This document shows, piece after piece, positions 12,543-24,482 of a stretch of 64,000 nucleotides of DNA. The first letter of the stretch is position 1, and every line of letters starts with the position of its first letter. The notes under the pieces are model-generated. The model had not been told where the DNA came from. It ran no database searches and worked only from the letters and a program-made list of their open reading frames with translations. Origin of the DNA: Zelopaecilomyces penicillatus (Eukaryota > Ascomycota > Sordariomycetes > Hypocreales > Pseudodiploosporaceae); the NCBI GenBank assembly GCA_005765155.1, contig VCCP01000005.1:1550001-1614000 (forward strand). The letters run 5' to 3'. Made by a program: the position numbers and the translations under genes.

Positions 12543-13559
12543 AAAAGGTCTTATCTTTAAGGCCTATAGATATATCTTTCCTTCCTTCCTTTATATTTAT
12601 GAGTTATAGGACTTATATCATATCGAATTGTTTCTTATAATATCAGGTTATATTAGGAAACCTTAATATTCTTCAAAGAAGAGTATTGAATGTTCTATAC
12701 TAGCTGAAGATATGGATTTCAATAGTGAATCAATAGATATACCATATTCTTATTATTTCAAATAAAAATAATCTTATTGTATAGCAGAAAACAATAGCCA
12801 TTGTATGGCTTATATAAAGCAGGGTCACTCCTGCGATGGTGTTTTAATAGTATCCTTATATACGTATTATCTTTATAATATAATGTCCAATTCTTGTTGA
12901 TTTTGTTAGTAATAAAACTTTTAGAGCAATATCATTATCTAGACTCTAAAGAAGAGAAAACTAAAGAGAATATCTTAGATATCCAGGATCAATTATCTAA
13001 ACTATAATCATAGCTTTCTTCAGCTCTCAATTATTTATCTTATATTTACAAGCTTAAAAAGAAGGCTAAAGAGTAAAGTTCTAAATTGATTTATTAGGGT
13101 TTGGAGGAGTTAGATATTAAGGATAGGATTAATCTGATTCCTACCTTAGAGATATATAAGTATTATATAGTATTGGATTTATAGTTCCTAGATACTCTAA
13201 ATAAAATAGATTAATCTTTCTTAGGTTTAGGCGATAAGTTTATTGATTTAGGATCTTTGGCTGGGCCAACTGATTCCAAAGGAACTATTATAGTATTGGG
13301 TGATAGTGGTTTAAATAGTTAATAGGCTCCTATATATTATCTTTAGGTTTAAAGCCTTTCTATTTAATAAGATATTTATTTTGCTTGTTTTCTTATCTAG
13401 TATTTAATATTATTTCTATCTCCTATTCTTTTTTAATTGCTTCCACTTATATTATTATATATTCCTTTATATTATTAAATACCTTATTTAATAAGGAAAT
13501 ATAGAATATAGGATATAACTATATATTCTTTAATAATAAAAGTTTATAGTTAGTATTAG

Positions 13560-14650
13560 AAATAGCTTTCTTAACTTTAAAAGATCTAAGTTTCTTAAAG
13601 TCCAATTTATCGCTTGGTTATATTATTATAATATTTAAGGAATTTTTGCCTGGTATATAGTACAAAAGGTACACCATATCTCCCTCTTTAAAGATTAATC
13701 CTTTTAATCTTTATTAATCTATATAATATTTCATCCTATTATAGACGATTTAGAGTTATATATAGAGTTCTTTATATAATTTTCATAGCTATATAGCATC
13801 TAGTATAGCTTTTTCTGATTTTAGCCCTTCTTATCATAGTAGATAGAAAGCTTTAAGTATAAATCTATAATTAATATATATTAGTATAGTCTATATTAAC
13901 TCTAAAACAGATATATTATAGACTAATTATATAATTAATAGGTGTTTTACTTAGTTATCCTAATAATAATTAATATAAGTATATAGGTATCTTTTAATAA
14001 TTTAATTGATTCGTTCTATTTATTCATCTATTTATAGATAATAGGTAGTACTGAGTTTATATCTGGTCCTAAGATATCCTATTAATCCTTATTAAAACTT
14101 AGAGATAAAGGTTATTCCTCTATTGAAGATGATCTCCTCTAGTAAGCCATATAAGCTTACTACCATTCTATTAAAGCTATAAGTAAGATCTTCTATCAAG
14201 CTCGCTTCAAGATAGAGTATAAAGTATAAGAACTTTATTAGTCTTTCTATAATAACCTATATTAAGTTATAGGCTACTCTTATAAGGGATTCTACTAATA
14301 GGGGTAGTTTAATAATAAAGTCAAACAATACTGATTCCTATAATTATATAGGCACTAATAGTAGTTATAACTCTTTATATAGTTTATATCTTACTAGCTT
14401 AGTTCATCCATAAGTGATGTAATCATTTATAACTTTCTAGATTACTTATTATAATCCTTTAAATCCATAGTATCTTTATACTCATTCTATAATCTTTATA
14501 ATTCCTTAATAATTATAAATAGGGGATTTATATAGTTCTTATATAATGATTTCCTAGAGTTTTTTAGGTATCCAGAGTTTTCTATTATATTTATAGTATT
14601 TATCTTTCTATAGTATTCCTTTAGATACTCTTACTATATCTTCTAAGGAG
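13560..14650 (-). pseudogene. Integrase relic of the Gypsy element
   Basis: Read on the minus strand, the 14000-14055 stretch keeps the pattern of the conserved integrase block rich in D, E, R, N and Q (IERINQ is still legible, with RIP-type stops before it). Further downstream (about 13560-13630) a stretch reading SDKLDFKK followed by FKVKKAI resembles the C-terminal integrase domain that precedes ISLL in Gypsy elements. Multiple stops break the frame. The limits are approximate. Confidence 0.7.
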
Positions 14651-14959
14651 TATGCTTGTTTAACTCATTTTAAGACAGGATTAGCTAATATAACTTAATA
14701 TATAGTATTTAATTTCATTTATAGTATACCTGATTTGGTTATTTAGAAGATTTATCCTTTATAATAAGGCTTTCTATTATTATAGTCACTTCTTTAGCTT
14801 AGAGTATCTACTCTATTATTTTTAGATCCTTTATAATAGATGATTTTATAGTTATAATTCATAAGGGTTTCTATATAGTGGGTTTATTATATATTTAGCT
14901 TCTATATAATAGCAAAATAAGAGATATTCTTATAATTAATAAAAACCTTTATTCAATAA

Positions 14960-15200
14960 TTGCTTCCTTATAAGTAATATAAGAATTCATTAAAAGCTTT
15001 AATAATAGCTATAAATTCCTTATTATAGATTGGATAATTAAGTTCTATTCTATAAAGTTTCTTAAAATAGAAGGCGATAGATTATAGCCTACCTTTATTA
15101 TCTTATTATTCAATCTGCGCTTTAATAATATAGTTTAAAGCATTAGTTTCAAGTTCTATAGGTTTATCTAGATTATATATCACTAGTATAGGTTCTTTAT
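14960..15200 (-). pseudogene. RNase H relic of the Gypsy element
   Basis: On the minus strand the frame reads PIELETNALNY, then IAFYFKKL, then ELNYPIYNKEFIAIIKAF, matching the RNase H layout of Ty3/Gypsy pol (ET-A, AFYS-KL, NYP-Y-KE). In-frame stops interrupt it. Confidence 0.75.
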
Positions 15201-15249
15201 AGATTTACTTCTTAAATTCTTTAAATATAGCATCTATATCAGATTTCTA

Positions 15250-15960
15250 TAGAAATTTATAATCTTTCTTAGTATATTTAATAAATAGTATAGCTATTTT
15301 ATTATAGTTATAGATAAACTTTCAGTAATAATTAATAAAGCCTAAAAATTCTTATATATTTATAATATTTTATAATATCAGCCAATCATATACTATAGCG
15401 ATTTTTATTAATTCTATTTAAATTTCACCTAATAAAAAGATATATCCTAAAAAGGTAATTATTTATTTATAAAATTTATATTTTTCTGATTTGATAAGAA
15501 GGTTATTATCTTGGAGTAGTTACAATACCTTATAGATATATTCTCTATATTCTTCTTCCATTCAGAAGAAGATCAGGATATTATCTAGATAGACTACTAT
15601 AAAGATATCTAAATATTCTTAAAGAATATTATTAATCATACATTAGAATATTATAGGGGCATTGGTTAGGCCAAAAGGCATTATCAGATATTTAAAAAGT
15701 CCAAACTTGATTCTAAAAGCGGTTTTCCATTCATTGCCTTTTTTTATTTAAATTAAGTTATATACTCTTTTAAGGTCTAGGGTAATAAACCAATTCATTC
15801 CATACAATCAATCATATAGTTCATTAATCAATAATAAAAGGATCCAATCCTTGATTATAACTATATTCAATAATCAATAATCCATAATCAATTATAGCTT
15901 GCTATTCTTTTTTAGTATAAACATAATAGGGTATCCTACTTCAGATATAGATAATTAAAT
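15250..15960 (-). pseudogene. Reverse transcriptase relic of the Gypsy element
   Basis: The minus strand shows, in order, a weak D-Y-LN block near 15870, FITLDLK near 15780, EWKTAF near 15725, VYLDNILIFF near 15580 (the YxDD catalytic block with the second D changed to N), and EFLGFINYYWKFI near 15320. These are the standard RT blocks of Ty3/Gypsy elements. Asp-to-Asn and Trp-to-stop changes are what RIP (G to A) would produce. Confidence 0.85.
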
Positions 15961-15999
15961 ATGTCCCTTTTTAAGCATTTCATTAAGGTACTCTTATAA

Positions 16000-18900
16000 T
16001 GTTTCAAGTTCCTTAGCATTTAATATATAGATCTTAATAAAAGTAGGCTTCTTTCTATTTATAATCTGAATTTCATAATCCTATTAATTATATAAGGGGA
16101 GCTTTATTTTAAGTTCTTTATAAAACAGTTTGATATACTTATAGTATTCTTCTGATATAGGTATAAGTTATTTTTCTATATCTAAGGGTGATTTATCTTT
16201 AGAGTATTCTTATAATTACTCTATTATTATCCTAAGGGCAGTAATAACCTATCGGGTTTATTATTATTAACTATTATATTATTTTTTGGTATAGTTTCCT
16301 AGTAGAAGGCCCTTCTTAATAGCTATAAAGTATACTTTCTTTGCTTTACTTATTATTATTAGATCTTTATAGTCTTTTAGAGATAATATAATATCATTCT
16401 ATTATATCTAGCCTATCTTTCAATTAATCTATAGGTTACTATTAAATAACCAGGGATGGCCTAATATAAGTTTATATTCTCTAGTATCCATTATATCAAA
16501 TATAGTACTGTCTTAATATCCTTGGACTTTGAATTAGAAATAATCAATCTCTTTATTAATCTATCCTTTATTATAAGTAAAGGTATTCCCTTTAAGGTTA
16601 TATAAGAGATATAGTTCTTCCTTATTCCACTATAATAGTTATATATAATTCATAGCTTTTAATAATATATAATTACCTATTACTCTATTATCTATTAGAG
16701 TATAAAAATAATATCCTATAATCTATATTTCCATTATTAGTTTAAGCTTGTTAATGCTTATTGTATAGAGAGTCTTTTATAGGGGATTATACTATAACCC
16801 TCTTATAGATAACTTTACTCATTTTTTAAGTTTCTAGGATTATATTCCTTATATAGTCTATTATAATTTATTCTATCCAAGCCTTAAGTGATTATATAAT
16901 ATAGAGTTTGATTAGCTTAACTCCCTTTATAGGTTTAAAAATTGAATTCTTGTTTATAAAGGTTCTTTATTTCCTTATATATATATTTATTTTCTTCTAT
17001 ATATTATCTACACCAAGGTTTATTATAATTAATTATTATCATAGCTTTATATTAAGTTCTTCCTAGGATACTATCTTCCAGTAATTATTTTTCATACTAT
17101 TATACTAGCTTCTATTATAAGTATATATTATACTTGAGATTAATACAATTATATAAGTCCTCTTTTCTGCAGTCTATAAGTTATAGTCTATTATATCCTA
17201 ATTCAAGCTTTTCCTATTTATAGATCTTATAATAGATAGACTTATAGTCTTTATTTTTGGCTTCTTATCTATATTCTTCTAAGGTCTTAGGGTATAGTTC
17301 AAATATACCAATTCCAAAAGGTATAAAGTACTTAGCCTTATACCAGTCAACAAATTGATCTCCTATAAGGATATTCTTGATTCCTTATACTCCTATATAG
17401 TATAGAAAGAATTCATTCTGGATTTTTATTTTCTAGTATTAAAAATAAAAGAAATCAATATATAACATCCAACTGATTTTACTATAGAAAATATAATTAG
17501 GATCTAAGAGTATATGATTATCTTTATATTTACTATAATTGATTTTTAATATAAAGGCTCTTTCAAGGTAGTCTCCTAGAATAGGAATACCTAGGCCTTC
17601 TTCTAATATCTATTTATAAATATATTTTATAATTATAAGTTATAGGTTAACTCTATCTATATAGCTTAATACTTATATAAGTTTGATTACTATTTCCCTA
17701 AGGTATTTATAGGCAGTACTCTTAGATAATAAATATAATATAGTATAGTATTAAGTTATCCTAAAAGGTTCTTTGCTCTTGGATTCTAAAGAGCTAGAGT
17801 CTAAGCTATCGCTTATTATTTCATTTTCAATCAGGGTATTTTCATCATCCATAGCAGGGATTACTTATCAATCTGGAATCTCTTCAAAGTATTCTTCCTT
17901 ATCTATATCTATATCCAGTTATTAATCCCATTATATAATACCAGATCAGATTAATATAATTCGTAATATTAGTGATTATTAAGGTATAGGGTGCCTATAG
18001 TTTTCGGGTTATCCTTATCCCTATCCTCTTTATCCTATTATAGCCAGAGTTCATCTATTTTTGGCTATAGTATATATACTTCATTATACATTAGGTACTG
18101 GTTTCCAAGATTTCTTGCCTTTCTTGGGTTATTTATATTATCAGAAGATATATCTATATTTATTATAGTTATAATATTAGACTTTTAATATATCTCTTTT
18201 CTAGATTATATTAAGTTCTATTCTTCTAGGATTTTGGGTATATATATAGGCAATAGATTCTTCCCTATATCTGCCTTGATTAGACTAGTATTATAGTTTT
18301 CATCCAAAATCACTCCATCCTAATCCTTTGGTTTTCCTTTATTTATATTATATAAACTATCTATTATTAATCTTAATAGCTATTCTAATATACTTAATTA
18401 AGTTTTTAGATCTATCTTCCCTAAAGAGTTTATCCTTAACTTCTTCTTTAAGTCTATTATAGAAGTACTCTATTAGTATATTATCTTTTCAAGTGATCTA
18501 TAAGGTAATCTATTTGAATTCTAAGGTATAGTCTAAGGCTAATCTATATTAGTATAGTAATTTAAGTTTTTCGATTATAGCTCTCTCCTTATCTATTTAC
18601 CTAAAGACTTCTTTGATTATATCTTTAAAGTTATTATATTTTTAAAAGATCTTTTTGATTTTATTATCCTAATCTTTTTCCTTCTTATTTATATAATCTC
18701 TTATAATAGGTTTGAATTATTTAAGAGCAGCCCCCTTTATATATCCTATAATATATAGGATTTTTATAGATTCCTCCTATAACTAATAGGGATAGAACTA
18801 ATAATAAGCTTTAAGTTATATTAGGAATATTTAGAGTAATCCAGAATATCCAGTAAAAGGTTCTAGCTTATAAGGTTTAATGATTTTATCAAGGTCTTTC

Positions 18901-19072
18901 TATTTGGCTTATAATTTAGCTTTAAGTTCTATATTCTTCTTATATAGAGCCTAAAGCTTGATGGTAAGTAAGGCAAGGGTTGGTTAAGTAGTACCTATAA
19001 TGATTAATTAAGGCAATTAATGATATTACTTAGGGTTATATAATAATCTATTGAATAAGAGTTATTAATATA
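16000..19072 (-). pseudogene. Gag/protease half of the Gypsy element, degraded
   Basis: This AT-rich segment lies between the RT relic and the right (5') LTR, where gag and protease belong in a minus-strand Gypsy element. I can read no firm motif; stops are frequent in all frames. A short plus-strand open frame at 17991-18188 is a chance product of the base composition. Confidence 0.5.
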
Positions 19073-19529
19073 TGATATTTAGTGAATTCCTAAGGGATAA
19101 ACCTAATAAAAGGGGTTTATATTAGTAGATGAGTTAGAGTGTTCTAAGCAATATAGTCTATTATATTGATGATGGATATAGAGTATTATAACCAAGGGTT
19201 AAGTATTAGTATAATAAGTGATAGTGAATAATATAATGAAGTTGAAAGTGTATTGATAACTATTTAACTATATCTAAAGAATAAAAATTAAGGGTATATA
19301 TATATATCTTGGATTATGATTTGAGTCATGATCCTTATTATTGGATTATGCTTAGAATTATGAGCTATCCTATTGGATTATAGTTTTAGGGGTGATCCTA
19401 AGCCTAGGATTACCTCTAGAATCGTGATCCAATTCTATATAGTTCTAAGCCTCTGGTATGTACCTAGTGACATCACAAGTCATGTGATCGAGGCCCATCG
19501 TATGACCTTGGCTGTTGGGTCATGACACA
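19073..19529 (-). repeat. Right LTR (5' LTR of the element)
   Basis: 457 bp partner of 12073-12529. In element orientation it begins TGTGTCATGA and ends in ACATCA, giving TG...CA termini. It keeps more G/C than the left copy, most clearly in its right third (19380-19529). Confidence 0.9.
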
Positions 19530-20568
19530 AAAGAGAAGATCACCCAACTTCTCAACCTTATAGTGAATCAGGTTCGCTATATAATTATATATCCTTTCCC
19601 TCTAGCTTATAGATACTCAAAGCACCCACCAATTATCCCTAAGAGCCTTATCATTATAATAAAAGAGGTAATTTAAACCCCTTATACTATAAAGCGATTT
19701 CTAATACCTCTAGAGCTTTATAATACTATTCCAGCTTTATAACCATTCTCTAAGAAGGCAATTATAACCTTGCTTAAGACTATAGGTATATAATACTAGT
19801 AATAGTCTTTTTATATTATTCTTAGCCCTAAGGTTAGAGCTAAGTACCTTATCTTTATATAATATTAGTAATACCTATCCCTTACTAAATAGGAGCAGTG
19901 GATTTAGACTGATAAGACTTAAATTAATAGAATCTAGCCAGATCAGCACTTTATTATAGTTTTTAAAGGTATTATATAAGACTTTATTTTCTATCCTTAT
20001 TTATATATTAATTTCAAGTTACTTTAGATAAAGATATTAATGAATTCTTAAAGCCTTAAATAAAAGCATATAATTAGATATTTTAGGCCTGCTTTATAGG
20101 CAAGGTAAAGAGTATATCTCTTATCTAGGATAAGAAATAGAGGACTATAACTATTAAGTCTTATTATATATATATTTTACTATAATTACTAGACTTTTAG
20201 ATTTAGGATACAACCTATATCCTTTAATAAGATAATATACCTTTATATATAGCTAAAAAGATCAAAAATATTATATAGATAATATTCAATAGCATTGAGT
20301 AGGTTAAGTGGTCTGCATACAGCGTAGATCTTAACCCAATTGAGTATATATGGGTCTGGATAAAGCATTAGATTAGTAAGAACTATGAAAATCACTCTAT
20401 AAGCAAGATACTATATGAGGCTATTATAAAGGCTTGGAATGCCGTTCCTGATGATTATCTGTTGTTGTTGGTGTATTCAATGCCCCATAGGTTGGCTGCT
20501 GTTATTGCAGCACAAGGCGGCCACACCAGCTATTAAAAGCACCTAAAAGATATATAAATTAATCACTG
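19530..20568 (+). pseudogene. 3' part of the Tc1-like transposase relic
   Basis: Starts with a helix-turn-helix segment (EKITQLLNLIVNQVRYI) that continues in frame from the left fragment. Then follow a KVRAK segment near 19830, WI-TDK-T near 19910 (first catalytic block, with G-to-A changes), a degraded DNAP block near 20240, and an intact-looking C-terminus from about 20310 (SVDLNPIEYIWVWIKH, later MPHRLAAVIAAQGGHTSY and a stop at 20534). These are hallmarks of Tc1/mariner DDE transposases. The last 200 bp are much less AT-rich than the rest. Confidence 0.85.
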
Positions 20569-22727
20569 TTTTACATTAAAATTGGAAGTCCCTGCGAGGT
20601 AGCGCTGATCCCTGTCTGGCGTATTTGCTGCTCTCCGATTGGATGCTAATTTAGGATGAAGTATACGCTAGTTAATCATTCAGGGGGTAGATTGTATACG
20701 ATTGAACAAGGATAATTATGGAGCTGTGGGAAATGGAGGCAAGCGGGGAAGAGCAATGGATGTTTCCGAAGTGGGCTGTGCTGCAGATGGATGGACATTT
20801 GATGAATGCATGAGGGGGGATGAATGAAATGCATCAGTTGGAGCTGGGGCGTCTGACACGATTTCGACTGGGGCGGTTCCTGCACAAGTACAGTGTGCTT
20901 GTGTGGTCTAGATGGTGATAATTTGAAAGCAAAAGACATGTTTCCATGAGTGTTGACTCAGGATTGGAGTGTGAGTGACGGCTCACGTGGGTTATTTGAG
21001 GGGAAGACTACAACTGGTGTTCCTCCAAATTACTTGTACACCGACATTGAAAGGCGGACAGATGGCGCGCCGTTGTCGGGAGGCTTGGGACGGTCGCACG
21101 ACTAGCCTCGCTCTTTTTATGTTTTGTGCGTTGTCAATTCATGCTCACTGCTTTATGCTTCATTATGCTTCATACTTACCTACGGGTCACCCAAGACAAC
21201 AAATTGGCCGAGTAATGTGCCATTCTGCGGCCGGACAAAGACCTGTAAAGGGACATTGATTGACATGCCCGTGCCATGCGTGACGTGACGGACGTGACGC
21301 TATCCCAGATAACAACAGACACACAAACACACAACTCCAGAAGGACAGCAGCGACAGCAACAGCAGCAATGCCTGATGGGCAAATGTCCAATCAGACTCG
21401 CTGTTGTAGTATTGCTAAGGCGTGAGATGACGTTTGGAGTGTCGGACGAGGCCCTGCGTGGTCCAATCACGCCCAAGTCAATTGTTATTGGGGGGGAGGG
21501 GGGGAACTATTGTGTCCTTGGGCTGAGACCTGGGGGAGGGGGGAAAGGGGAGGCAGGGAGAGCACAGTGCCGTCTTTTGTGAGAATGGTCAAGAGAAGAG
21601 GAGCGTCTACACAGTATCAGTTATCCTTGCCGTGCGCCCTGACAAATGCACCACCGTCAGCTCAGGGCTTTACTATCTTGCAATGCTCGCGATGGCTTCA
21701 CTTGAAGTGTCCACTTATGATCGCTTTCTCTGATTTGTTGTCCCTCCTGTTTTCTACCCTTTATTTTTGCTCATATTTACCTTCTTTCTGCTTGGCTGGC
21801 TGCCCAACCCCCAAAAATACAGCACAACAACAACAAACCACCGCAGCGCGTTCAGCAGGAGACTGCCCCCGCCCAGTGGAGCTTGGGCAAGGGTTAGAAG
21901 AACGGGGCAGTACAGACAAGCGAGTTCTGTTCCGTCTGGGGAAGTGGGCCAATGGGTGGGCCAGCGTGGGCCAGCGTTTCGTCTGGGGGCGGGGCGGCTT
22001 TCACTGGGGCACCGTTCAGGCACGGTAGGACGCTGTTGTGTTGTTCACTGTTTGTCGTTCATTTCACAGACAAAACACGCCTGTTGATGCGGTCAAAAAC
22101 GAAGCTGTCGCGACGGCTGTAAAGGGGAACGAAATGCTAAACACATGGAAGCTAGGGAGCTTCGTTGTTTGTGTCCTCTGCAACGGGCGTCGTGTGCAAG
22201 TAGGCCGCTGTGTACGAGGACGCGTGTGTTAGTACCTATGCCCAGGTGCTGTGTGACCTGATTCGGAGGCCTAGAACAGGCGAATGGCAGGGTAAGTTTT
22301 GGTTCACTTCTCCGCACTTCATCTGGCAACCATGGACCATGGACCATGGTGCGCCGTCTAGCGTGGTCTTTAAAGAGTACCGACGGGTTGCAGCCAATCT
22401 ACAGCCAATATTCAAGTCGTCCTACCCCGCTTGGAGCAGTGTGAATGGCCGTCTTGGTGACTTCAGGGGTGCCCAAATCCTGGGGAAGCAGGCCCAGAGT
22501 TCATCCTAGAGTACTCGGGCTGTACTTTAAGCCGTTGACCAAGATGGCTCTCACACAGTGCCGTAGGCTTCAGTAAGTCATCCATTTCAAGGACACACAG
22601 TGCTGTGTTCTAGTCACCTCGTGGTACTTCCCTACACTGGATGACGCTGGGACGGGCTGGAAATGGCGTTGTGGGAGGCGACACGCCGTGACGCCAGCCT
22701 TTGGGCTTATTAGGCAGTGAGGGAGGG

Positions 22728-22736
22728 TATATAAGG
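22728..22736 (+). promoter_or_regulatory. TATA box of the 110-residue protein gene
   Basis: TATATAAGG followed by a CT-rich stretch (ctcctcatctcctcctc), about 280 bp before the ATG. The distance is explained by a leader intron. Confidence 0.6.
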
Positions 22737-22891
22737 TCAAGAGGTACGGTACCTCTCGCCTTCTCCTCATCTCCTCCTCATTGTGCTCTCTCATCCTTCT
22801 CCTCATCTCAATATCCCATCAACAAATACGGTATCATCTCCAAAACCATCCTCGAACCTCTTGACAGCAGCAACAGAAACCAATCTACCTT

Positions 22892-22965
22892 GTATGTCCT
22901 CCTCCTCCTCCTATTGACACCTCAGCGTCACCGGAATCCATCACTAACCCGTACTCTTGTCTCAG
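22892..22965 (+). other. Probable 5'-UTR intron
   Basis: 74 bp from gtatgt to ctcag, with a tcactaac branch site at 22941-22948. It lies in the untranslated leader of the next gene, before a CAA-rich stretch. 5'-UTR introns often accompany highly expressed fungal genes. Confidence 0.65.
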
Positions 22966-23009
22966 CACAACAACACAACACAACACCAACACCAACAACA
23001 ACCTTCATC

Positions 23010-23342
23010 ATGCCTGGCCGTGTCCCCCGTCTCCCCAAGGCCGGCAAGTCCGAGATGTTCTGCATGGGCGCTGCCGGCGTCGGTGTCCTGACACCCCTCT
23101 ACCTCGTCATGCCTGGTGCCGAGGAGCAGCTCGCTCGCCAGACCACAAAGTGGGCGCCTCGCTGGGAGCGCAACATCAACTACTTTATTCCCCGTGCCGA
23201 GAGGACCATCCAGCGCATCGAGCCTCCCGTAGCTCGCGCCGTTCAGCGTCTCGAAGAGCGCCTGCCGCTTGAGAAGATGGCCAAGGGTGTTGACCGTGGC
23301 ATCCGAAACAGCATCGAGCGTTTCACCCCCAAGTCATCATAA
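23010..23342 (+). CDS. Small protein of unknown function, 110 residues
   Basis: Single exon of 110 codons with a favourable start context (atcATGcc) and strong GC-rich third positions, so I regard it as real. The N-terminus is basic (MPGRVPRLPKAGKSE), followed by a moderately hydrophobic stretch at about 17-34 (GAAGVGVLTPLYLVMPGA) that could be one membrane span. The rest is amphipathic and charged, with Arg/Glu-rich helices (RAERTIQRIEPPVARAVQRLEERLP). There is no signal-peptide cleavage pattern and no domain I recognise. A mitochondrial or membrane-associated location is possible. The TATA box, CT-rich leader and leader intron suggest strong expression. Confidence 0.85.
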   Translation: MPGRVPRLPKAGKSEMFCMGAAGVGVLTPLYLVMPGAEEQLARQTTKWAPRWERNINYFIPRAERTIQRIEPPVARAVQRLEERLPLEKMAKGVDRGIRNSIERFTPKSS

Positions 23343-24482
23343 TCTGTCTGTCTGTCTGAATGACTATTGATGATGGCGGTGAAGTGGGAAATGGAATCGT
23401 CATGTTTCTTCTATGAAGGCGTGCTTTGACTTTTTTTTTTTTTTTCCGATTGAGATTCTTCGGTTTAGGATCTGTGTTGTGAGGATTATATGACAACGTA
23501 CAACACGTTCATGTATAGGTTGGACTTTTTTGGGAATGGGATTTCTTTTGTGGGAAAGCTTGGAATGATATGCAAAGGGATACGGCTTGAGCCCAAGGCG
23601 AGCTCGCCGCCCCGACTGGCGTTGGTTACCATGTGTTACTTGTCACCACTGTTCTAGCTTGTTTGTACATTCAGTACTGGGAGCAGATTAGAGTAGACAC
23701 TCGTCATATATAACAAACATTATTAAAACACCTTTTGTGTTCTGTTGTGGCTGTGCATTGTCATGACTTTATATTGCTGTGACTGTGCATACACGGACAT
23801 TATAGAGTACCATTTTCAAAGTACTCCCCTCAATTAATTATTCACATTTCATTCCATTAGTAGTGACAAGCAACAAAGAGGTAGAAAAATGTGACACGGC
23901 TCAATTACATCTCACCAAAATCCACACCATCGCCCCAGCAGACCGCGACCTCGGCAACATCACACTGCGGACGTGATCCTAATGTCACAAATTGTCCGTC
24001 CCCGATGCCTGTCTGTCACTTGAGCCATTCGTAGCAATTTATTAAATGTGAGCCAATGATGATACACATATAAACTGGCGCGGATGCACCGGAAGTAGAA
24101 CTAGTAATAAACTCCACAGAAGGAGCGTTGTCGCACGGCCGATGGCGGAGAATCTGTAAAAGAAAGTTGAACGAGTGTGGGTATTGTGTGAAGTGGAGGT
24201 TTGGGTTTGGGTTGGGGACACACTAAAACCGTTCTGTAATTGTTCGGTTTAGGAAAGGTGAGGAATCTCGCATCTACAGACCACATTCAATTTCTCCACC
24301 GGATTTGTTATAGCTAGCTGCACTATATAATAGATGCAGACATCAGCAACGTTTGTGTTTTTGAAGCACTACTTGTTAAGTACTTTTTTTGGGGGTCAAT
24401 ACAACAATTAATGTGCTGAGCCTCGATTTAGGAAAACGTTCAACTAAATATCAACACTCTACTTTGGATACTGTAATAATCG
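23343..24482. other. Intergenic, 3' flank and SDR promoter
   Basis: No gene seen. A T run lies at about 23431-23445 in the 3' flank of the preceding gene. A TATA box for the SDR gene is at 24324-24330 (TATATAA). Confidence 0.6.
24324..24330 (+). promoter_or_regulatory. TATA box of the SDR gene
   Basis: TATATAA about 155 bp upstream of the start codon. Confidence 0.5.

Larger units (their letters stand above)
12073..19529 (-). mobile_element. Ty3/Gypsy-type LTR retrotransposon, RIP-degraded, nested in the Tc1 element
   Basis: 7457 bp bounded by two direct repeats of 457 bp exactly 7000 bp apart. It lies on the minus strand: a polypurine tract (pyrimidines tatctccctctt on the plus strand, 12531-12542) abuts the left LTR, which is therefore the 3' LTR. 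Degraded pol domains read from right to left as reverse transcriptase (15250-15960), RNase H (14960-15200) and integrase (13560-14650). That order, RT-RH-INT, places it in Ty3/Gypsy. Every frame is broken by stops. The flanking 5-mers, aaata on the left and aaaga on the right, differ by one base and probably derive from the target duplication. Confidence 0.9.
11224..20568 (+). mobile_element. Tc1/mariner-like DNA transposon, RIP-damaged and split by an LTR element
   Basis: The outer element is about 1.9 kb once the inserted retrotransposon (12073-19529) is set aside: 849 bp on the left and 1039 bp on the right. Its ends are imperfect terminal inverted repeats: the left end reads cagtgacgaaatatatatg from 11224, and the right end, on the reverse strand from 20568, reads cagtgattaatttatatat. 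CAGT at the tip is typical of Tc1-type elements. A clean TA target duplication is not visible. The body is very AT-rich with many stops. The right part still shows the order of a DDE transposase: a helix-turn-helix just right of the insertion, a WTDE-like block near 19910 with G-to-A changes, a DNAP-like block near 20240, and DLNPIE...W near 20335. Confidence 0.8.
20569..23009. other. Intergenic, between transposon and the 110-residue protein gene
   Basis: 2.4 kb of normal composition with short open frames only; none is supported by domains or splice continuity. Holds CAG/CAA-rich bits near 21350 and 21830, a G-rich patch at 21490-21560, a short tandem palindrome at 22329-22350 (CCATGGA repeated), and the promoter and leader of the next gene. 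Confidence 0.5.

Noticed and set aside
17991..18188. 65-codon hydrophobic plus-strand frame
   Set aside because: Lies inside the minus-strand Gypsy gag/protease relic; hydrophobicity is a by-product of T-rich sequence.
22329..22350. CCATGGA tandem palindrome as a regulatory operator
   Set aside because: Too short and isolated to support a function; noted only as a small repeat.
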